Assembly: GCA_023014365.1 (NCBI GenBank)
Contig: JAEBUN010000001.1
Span: forward strand, 496,001 to 560,000
DNA length: 64,000 bases
From: Lepiota brunneoincarnata
Lineage: Eukaryota > Basidiomycota > Agaricomycetes > Agaricales > Agaricaceae
Direction of reading: 5' to 3'
The translations under genes and the position numbers were made by a program. The first letter of the stretch is position 1. Each line of letters begins with the position of its first letter. The notes below the pieces were generated by a model. That model was not told the DNA's origin. It did no database searches and worked only from the letters and a program-made list of their open reading frames with translations. This document shows, in pieces, positions 57,535 through 64,000 of the stretch.

Positions 57535-59056
57535 CTAGCGCAGAGTGGAGTTCCTGTTGGAGTTCAGGATCAAGGTCATCGACCATTTGGTGCATCTGAG
57601 ATGCAACTTCTGCAACTGTAAGGGAGTACTTGCATTGCAGTGATTGTTGGGCATTCCAGTTTGGGAATCCGGGACAAGTGTTTTGTTGTCCTGAGAAGGG
57701 ATGGTTGGGGTTTCATGCAGGGTGAGGGGGATTTGTGCGCATTCCAGGGAAGCATCTTGCTTGAGATGGTTGAGGGCATTTGCTAACCCAGTGGTCTTTA
57801 GCTCCACATTGGAAACATTCTTGGTTCTGATAGGCTTTAATTTGTTGTCCAGTGACAATGGCATCTAACTCCAAAGAGTCTTGAAGTTCTTCTTCGGCAT
57901 AGTCCGATTGAGGGATTTCTGGGTAAGGGTCTTCATACCCTTCTTCTATTGTGGCATGGTCTATTTCCATGGCATATGGGTCTCGTGGGGTGAAATGTGG
58001 AGCATTACTCCTTTGGTAGAATTGTGCATAGGGCACATTGTTGTTTGGATGGCTTGGTCCGCAGTTGGGTTGGTATTGGTTCCTCTGAGGGAACGTGTTC
58101 TTGGGGGTACCATAGAGGGTATTGATTTGGTGGAAGTTGTTGTCGAGTTTATTGGCTCAGGTGTACCAAGCGGTGATAGTTGTCAGAGGGTTTTCTGATT
58201 CATCAATCTTCATGGCAATATGGCAGTCAATTGCCTTGCGGTATAGATCGATCAGGGTGTGATCTTCATTAAGTCCAGATTGATGGACAAGTTCCTTGAA
58301 CTGAGAGTTGAACTCAGTCATTGGTTTACCTGCTTGGTGCAAGGTTTGAAGTCTGGTATGCACGTATGCATGTTTGTCTGCCAGGGTGAAGTCGGCTCTG
58401 AGTCTGGTGGTGAAGTTGTCCCATGATTCCATGACTATGGGTTGTCCTTATTGGGTTTGAGCATTCCTCTCATGGAGGTATTGTCTGGCCCAGGCTTGGG
58501 CATCTCCTGATTGCATCATCGAGAGGATGAATAGGGTTCTGGCAAGGTCATTGTTGTAGGTGGTTGCAGTAGTGAGCACGTATACTTCACATTGGAAGAT
58601 CCAATCTTCAAATAGTCTTCTGGTTCCATCAAAGGCAATGGGTTTGAGGAGTCCTAACTCCTTTGGGTTTTGTGTGGTGGCCATTATATGTAGTTGTCTG
58701 GGTGGCAGCAGCAGTGGTGGTGTTGGGGTTTGTTTTGGTCGTAGGGGAGGAGCCAGTAGGGCTAAGGGTGTTGTTGGTGCAGGTAGTGCAGGTGGTTGTG
58801 GATCAGGATCCAATTGGTTGTCGTCTGTTATATAGACATCGGAGTCATTGTCTTCTTGAGGTTTTCCTTGATCTACTGCATATTCGTGACACATAAGTAG
58901 GTTTTCTTCTGATTGGGAGAGTTCTCTAGGTCGTTTGAGAGCATATTTGAGCTTTTGGAGTTCAAAATTGTTTAGTGGGTTTGCTTTGGCATGGTATTCT
59001 TCAGCTTTCTTGCGTTTCTTTTCTTCTTGTCTTATAAAGAATGGGACAACAAGCAT
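57535..59056 (-). pseudogene. Gag of Gypsy element Y
   Basis: Begins about 59056 (MLVVPFFIRQEEKKRKKAEE) with a Lys/Glu-rich start and a Pro-rich linker. The capsid-like core has FDGTRRLFEDWIFQCEVYV, SGDAQAWARQYL, FTTRLRADF and HIAMKIDESENP. The nucleocapsid has a CCHC knuckle, CFQCGAKDHWVSKC. Two in-frame stops (near 58445 and 58150) and a frameshift after the knuckle break it. In RNA the protease frame follows after 57535. Confidence 0.75.
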
Positions 59057-60016
59057 GGGAGTGATGGGGGGTGTGTCAGCGCTGACTCAGCTTAGTCAGT
59101 TCTTACTAATTTGTTCTGATTGGCTGGCTGGGGAGGTCAATAACAAGGAAGGGGTTTGGGAACCTATAACCTTGGGGATCTGGGGGGAGGGGGGTGCGAT
59201 GTCGACGGCAAAATTACGAAATAGATCGATAGGAAGCATATTGAGGAATAAATGGATCTTTGTTTGAGGAGAAGGGGGTATGGAGGGTGCTACAGCAGGT
59301 CAATCAACACGATATTGTGGGGACCAAGGGAGGCCTATTGGTCCTCCATCCTGGCAAAGACGGAAAGCAAATCAATAGAGGGAACATTGAGGAATAGCAC
59401 CTTTGATGGGGATATTGATGGGGGTATTCCCAGTGCCAGAGGCGTTCGTTCTTTATATAAATTTGGGATTGGGGAGCGGCCTTAGGCCTTCCAACCCCCT
59501 GATTTAACGGGCATTTATTGATAGGTGGGATGTTGAGGAATTGGACATGGCCCCTGATGGCCATCAGAGGGGAAAATGCAAAAAGCGCATTTGAGTGGCT
59601 TCCACTGGCTCAATTGCTACAATACTTTGGTAGTCATTTGGGGTACAAACTGCGAAGACCCCGCAAAAATTAGGAACAGAATCAATAGGGAGAATGTGGA
59701 GGAATAGTAATTACACTGTAATTTAAATTTCTTTGGGAACATGGAAATTCTGGCAATTGCTGACACATCCGGATCAATGCCCACCTGAGCTTCTCACGCC
59801 CCGTCCACCATTGATCTTCCTGCCACCATCCCTCTCCAGCCATAAAAATTCGCTAAAAATACGCTTAAATTCGTGGAAATTTGGATAATATTAAAAGAAT
59901 ACTTATTGTTAAACAAGACCAAGCAATATATCCAAAATCATCGTAAATAGCAAATAAAACCATAAAGATAATTGTAAAAATTCAGGAAAATTAGAAATAA
60001 ATTAAAGATAAATCTA
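59057..60016. other. 960 bp between Gypsy Y gag and the pogo element
   Basis: No gene and no recognisable 5' LTR of element Y. A motif like ATTGATAGG-N(4-6)-ATTGAGGAATA recurs at about 59224, 59371, 59518 and 59682, so the stretch may be a degenerate tandem array with a period near 147 bp. From 59850 it becomes very AT-rich. Confidence 0.4.
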
Positions 60017-63000
60017 CAGTCACTCACCACTCCTTTATACACCACCGTTCCTTTATACACTGGCTTTTGTCTTATTAAAATATGCTTCAAGTAATCTTCA
60101 AAAAATTCTAGAACATGCCTGGGAACGTTCTGCCCAGGTCTGACATGTAAAATTGCTGCCGATATGTCGGAGCAATCTAAGATCACCACATTTCCAAAAT
60201 TGGAAAGTATGACAAATATGTAATCTGCTCATTATTTATTCTATCCTCCACTCTACAACATGATTTTGGTATCATTGTGTCACCCTGAATGAGGGCTATC
60301 TGGTGATATCAGTTATATTATGTCTGGGTGAGGGGAAGAGCATGAGGCTCCAAAAAACTGCTAAAATTAGAAACAAGGAGGAAGATGATGGCAATCACTG
60401 TCACAAAGTGTGACATCCCTGTCCTGCAGGGTCTGTCGTAGTGCCCCCAGCCTGCCTTTGCTCTCTAAGATGCCTGACTGTATATATGTATTGCTGGAGG
60501 ATGCAGAACTAATGTATCAAGATAGAATAGCAATATAAACCAATTTTATGACTGCAAAAACTCGAAATATGGGTGCTTTATTTATATTCCAAATTTATCT
60601 ATTAATAAGTCAAATCTGTCATCTAATTTTATATTGTATAGGATACCCTGGCATCTCTCATTGTCGAGATCAACCCCCCAAGCATCCCAACACTGTCTCT
60701 AGTGTCAAACAAGCCTCTCATACTCAAAATGCCCTCCAAAGCCACAAAATCCAGGATTTCAGAGGAGAAAATGAGACTTTTCAATGAGGAGAAGGAAATG
60801 CTGGTGAAGAAAGCTGCTGAGATATATCTGATGGAGCAAGATAGAAATCTAGGGCCAGGAGAGTGCAGGAAGGGGTATCGAGTTATTGCAGAAGAGGTTA
60901 CAGCTGCCCATCTAGTTGCAACAGGGAGGGAAGTAAAGATTAACCATGCCACAGTCGCAAACCGTGCAAAGGGTAATTATTACTCACTTGTATATTCAGT
61001 TATTATTATACTGAAATATACTAAAGGCATTCAGAGCATCCAGGAGTTTAACACTACAAAATGGTGGCTTACTGATGAGGAAGAAATAGCAGTGGTTATG
61101 TTTGCACTCTATTCTACTGACCGAGGATTTCCACTGACAGCTGGCCGGTTGGAGGACCATGTTAATTCAATTGCCTGTGTGCGGCGAGATGATTTTCCAG
61201 AGGATGGTGTTGGTACCAATTGGATCAGCTGCTTTGCTCGACGCCATGCTGATCAACTCAAGCTAACATACTCAAGGACCCTTGACAATGTTCGAGCCAA
61301 GGCGGTTAATCCAACAAATCACCACCTCTGGTTTGATCTTCTGGAGAAAGAGCTTGAGGGTGTTTCCCCTGATTGTATTTGGGGTGTTGATGAAACAGGA
61401 ATTCAGGTACAAATTATATCTCTCACAAATAGTTTTGGTTAATTAACTGATATGACCATAGACAGGTGAAGGAGGAAGGGAGCAGGTTTATGGACGAAGG
61501 GGTGAACCAGCACCATATCAGCAACGTGATGGTAGTCGTGAAAATATCACGATCATTGTTACTATTTGTGCTAATGGTACCAGCATTGCACCTGCTGTCA
61601 TATTCAAGGGTCATGGCTACTATATCAACTGGAACCAGCAAAACCCAGCTGCAGCATCGTGAGTTAACTCTATTTGCATAATATTACAGTTTTACTGATT
61701 TAATTATCATTAGTATTGGCTACTCAAAGAAAGGGTGGACAGATTCAGAGCTGGGTACTTTGTGGCTCAGGCAGTTTGATACATTCACTCAAACCCAGGC
61801 TAATGGTCGCAAACGAGTTATTCTGCTTGATGGTCACAATTCCCACTATTCCTTTGCTTTCCTTGACTATGCTCGGGAACACAACATCTCCATCCTTTGT
61901 TATCCATCACACTCCACGCATGTCTACTAGGGCCTCGATGTTGCCATTTTTGGTGTTCTCAAGCGTTACTGGCAGCAGGAGCGTGACAAGTTCCAAGCAA
62001 ATACTGGCCAAAGGATTACAAAGTCAATTTTTCCATCTATCTATGGTCAGGCTCACATTCGTGCTCTTACTCAGGAGAATATCCAAACCGCATTCCGTAA
62101 AACTGGGGTTGTTCCTCTTGACCGTCAAGTTATTTGCTCTGAGCTCTTTCAGCCTAGCTTGGAAACTTCTCGTAATGCACCCATGCCCCTTCCATTCAGC
62201 ACTCCTATTCGCAACACTGCTAGAGCCATTACAATGCTAGCTGAAAAGCAAAATGTGGATGCTCAGAGTTCTATACCACTTGTTAGCGACGATTCTGACC
62301 CAGAGGATGAACATGGTGTTAGCTTTGATGTTCCTGAATCTCTTGTTGACATGTTTGCTCGGCTCACAACCAACATCAACCATCCACTCTTTGCTCCTGA
62401 CCCTCTTCCTTCCAACACTCCTCCCCCGGAGTACAACCCATTTGTTATGTCACCAGTCAAGAAGCAAACCGATCTTCTTCAGTTTGTACCTCAAACTGAA
62501 CGGGAAAGTCTTCTTCAGGCCACATTACGGGATGCAGCATTACGCGAAGCATATCACAAAGGCCAGCTACAGGGCCAGCAGGCAGCCATCATCCTCCAGC
62601 ATGTCTACTGTGGTCACATGCAAAATCAACTTCACGCAAAGGAGAAGAAAGCCAAGTCAAAGACATCTCGCAGTGCACTCTTGGGTGGAGTTCCTCGTTT
62701 GTTGACTGGAGATGAGTTTGTTGAGGCAGTTGTGGCTAGAGAGCAGGAGATGAAGTAGGAAGATGAGGAGAAGCAGAATAAGCGCACAGTTAGGGCTTAT
62801 CACTCAGAGAAGTTAAAGGAGTGGAAGGAAAAGGAGGCAAAGAGAATCAAGGAGAATAATTGGGAGAGAGTGAACTACAAGCTTTATATGGAGGTATGGA
62901 AGGAAGACAACTTGGATCGGAAGGACAATGGTTTGGCTCCCCTCCCCCATCCTGGTCCACTGGGTCCACTCCCAAAACCAGTCCCAAAACCTACCCTTGC

Positions 63001-63398
63001 ACAATCTGCAAGGCATTGTGGCTTTCAAAACCTCTTCCAGCCCCAGGAAAAGGCTGCAAGTAGTGACTCTGACATTACTCATACATTTTCCAGTGATGAC
63101 GAGCACCAGGGGAGTAACAACGATGATGATTGAAATATTTCTGAAGGATTTACAGGGGTTTCGATGGCGGTGTGACCAAATGTCACACGCGGCGTCACAC
63201 TGTATAAAGGACTCGTTTTGTGCTTAAATTTCGAAGTGATACTATGCATTCAAAACTTGACGAAAAATTCTGTAATTCTGTAATTATATTTTGACAAAGT
63301 GTATCTACATATGTACAAAATTCGAAGTGGATATGTTGAGCTTTGTCCCCACTGTGTGCAAAATAAGTTTCGGTGTATAAAGGAGTGGTGAGTGACTG
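60017..63398 (+). mobile_element. pogo/Tc5-like DNA transposon
   Basis: 3,382 bp with TA duplications at 60015-60016 and 63399-63400. The 27-bp terminal inverted repeats are perfect and begin CAGTCACTCACCACTCC, then TTTATACACC. The TTCCTTTATACAC motif is repeated just inside the left end. One transposase gene on the plus strand has four exons. Confidence 0.93.
60729..63133 (+). pseudogene. pogo-like DD35D transposase with two stops
   Basis: Four exons, 60729-60972, 61027-61406, 61462-61658 and 61714-63133, all GT-AG and in phase, about 746 codons. The N-terminal helix-turn-helix region has KKAAEIYLMEQD and ATVANRAKG. A CENP-B-like part follows (RGFPLTAGRLEDHVNSI, GTNWISCFARRH). The DDE domain has WGVDETGIQ, VILLDGHNSHY and GLDVAIFGVLK, giving D...D-35-D. 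Two in-frame TAG codons occur: 61928-61930 between the second and third Asp (HVY-stop-GLD, where Gln is usual), and 62756-62758 in the Lys/Glu-rich tail. Both fit CAG>TAG. Everything else is open, so loss of function is recent. Confidence 0.88.
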
Positions 63399-63439
63399 TA
63401 ACTGCTCAGTGAGAGAAATGCAAAGTAAATTGATATAAT

Positions 63440-64000
63440 CAATGCTAAGATCAGGATAGTGGTAAATTGTGATAGAAAGTAACCACACATGCATGCCAAC
63501 AGCATGGATTGTGGTTAGTTTCATACTGTGTTTAAAATATAAGTAGTATAAGATATTCAGACATTGCTAGATTGTGATGGAAATTGATTACACATGCATG
63601 CCAAAGGCATGGATTGTGGTCAGTTTCCTGCTGTGTTCAAGATAACAGTAACATAACATATTCAGATAATGCTAGATTGTGATGGAAATTGACTACACAT
63701 GCATGCTGAAGGTATGGATTGTGGTCAGTTTCCTGCTGTGTTCACAATATAAGTAACACAACATATTCAGACAATGCTAGATTGTGATAGAAATTGACCA
63801 CCCACTACTGTGTTCAAATATAAGTAACATATTATACCTAGACAATGCTAAGATTAGGATAATGCTAAATTGCAATAGAAATTGACCACACATACATGCT
63901 GGAGGCATGGATTGTGGTCAGTTTCATGCTGTGTTCAAGATATAAGTAATATAACATATTCAGACAATACTAAATTGTGATGGAAATTGACCACACATGC
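63440..64000. repeat. 105-bp tandem array running off the window
   Basis: Copies of the core ATTGTGATGGAAATTG occur at 63466, 63571, 63676, 63781, 63869 and 63974. The period is exactly 105 bp except one unit shortened to 88 bp. Each full unit carries CACACATGCATGC and GGCATGGATTGTGGT. It begins about 40 bp right of the pogo element and continues beyond the window. No ORF. Confidence 0.92.

Larger units (their letters stand above)
43522..59056 (-). mobile_element. Gypsy chromovirus 'Y', nested-into and lacking its 5' LTR
   Basis: A minus-strand Gypsy element. Its 3' LTR is 43522-43943 and interrupts the Helitron relic after CHAPFPL. Going up the coordinates come ORF3 (split by the complete element G), a solo LTR X' at 53388-53726, then pol (53732-57329) and gag (57535-59056). 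Continuity is shown by the TSDs of the two nested insertions: GCATC for G and GTCAT for X'. Without G and X' it is about 6.9 kb. No Y-type 5' LTR is seen right of gag, so that end is lost. All ORFs carry stops or shifts. An alternative is that gag-pol and the 3' LTR come from two recombined elements. Confidence 0.8.

Noticed and set aside
63440..64000. CRISPR-like array
   Set aside because: Repeats are 105 bp long with no distinct spacers, in a eukaryotic context; it is a tandem minisatellite.

Overview
The window looks like a repeat-rich stretch of a basidiomycete (Agaricomycete) chromosome. Small introns (about 45-60 bp), tandem NACHT-type NLR genes, a URC1 gene, a fungal rhodopsin-like membrane protein and several fungal transposon superfamilies point that way. 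A Rhizoctonia/Ceratobasidium-like source is a guess, not shown by the sequence. I see no tRNA, rRNA or CRISPR array.

Left third (1-20046): four tandem, same-strand NLR paralogs, called NLR-A to NLR-D. For B, C and D a six-exon model can be read directly: a short basic exon 1, a polar exon 2, an Asn-rich exon 3 with a conserved F-x-N-A...QPV motif, a 1.65-kb NACHT exon 4, a 96-99 bp exon 5 and a conserved last exon. NLR-A is split in its last exon by a Ty1/copia element (2802-8468, TSD ATATT). That copia element carries a 698-bp solo LTR in its gag-pol. A relic of a gene tail lies between B and C, and a NACHT relic lies at 25.0-25.5 kb.

Middle (20047-28107): the only stretch with ordinary genes. 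It has a 112-aa unknown protein, URC1 (GTP cyclohydrolase II-like, eight exons, minus strand) and a six-exon fungal rhodopsin-like membrane protein.

Right half (28407-64000): nested transposons. They are a decayed hAT element with a solo LTR in it; a chimeric LTR-ORF3-LTR fragment; a Helitron replicase relic split by a Tc1/mariner element with 208-bp inverted repeats; a chromoviral Gypsy element ('Y') that interrupts the Helitron and itself carries a solo LTR and a complete 8.28-kb Gypsy element ('G', TSD GCATC); a pogo-like DD35D element (TSD TA); and a 105-bp tandem array running off the window end.

The least familiar features are in the Gypsy elements. After the integrase/chromodomain, both Y and G carry a third ORF with a CCHC knuckle, a second Cys/His module (CPxxxCxxCxxxAPGHYxxxC) and a shared SNITGEP-like C-terminus. 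The G-family LTR also holds a 122-125 aa acidic ORF at its 5' edge that is open in all three copies. G has a primer-binding site that matches its own predicted transcript start (self-priming), whereas the copia element has a site fitting the half-tRNA(iMet) used by Drosophila copia. Many transposon ORFs are broken by single TGA/TAG codons that look like CGA>TGA or CAG>TAG transitions.
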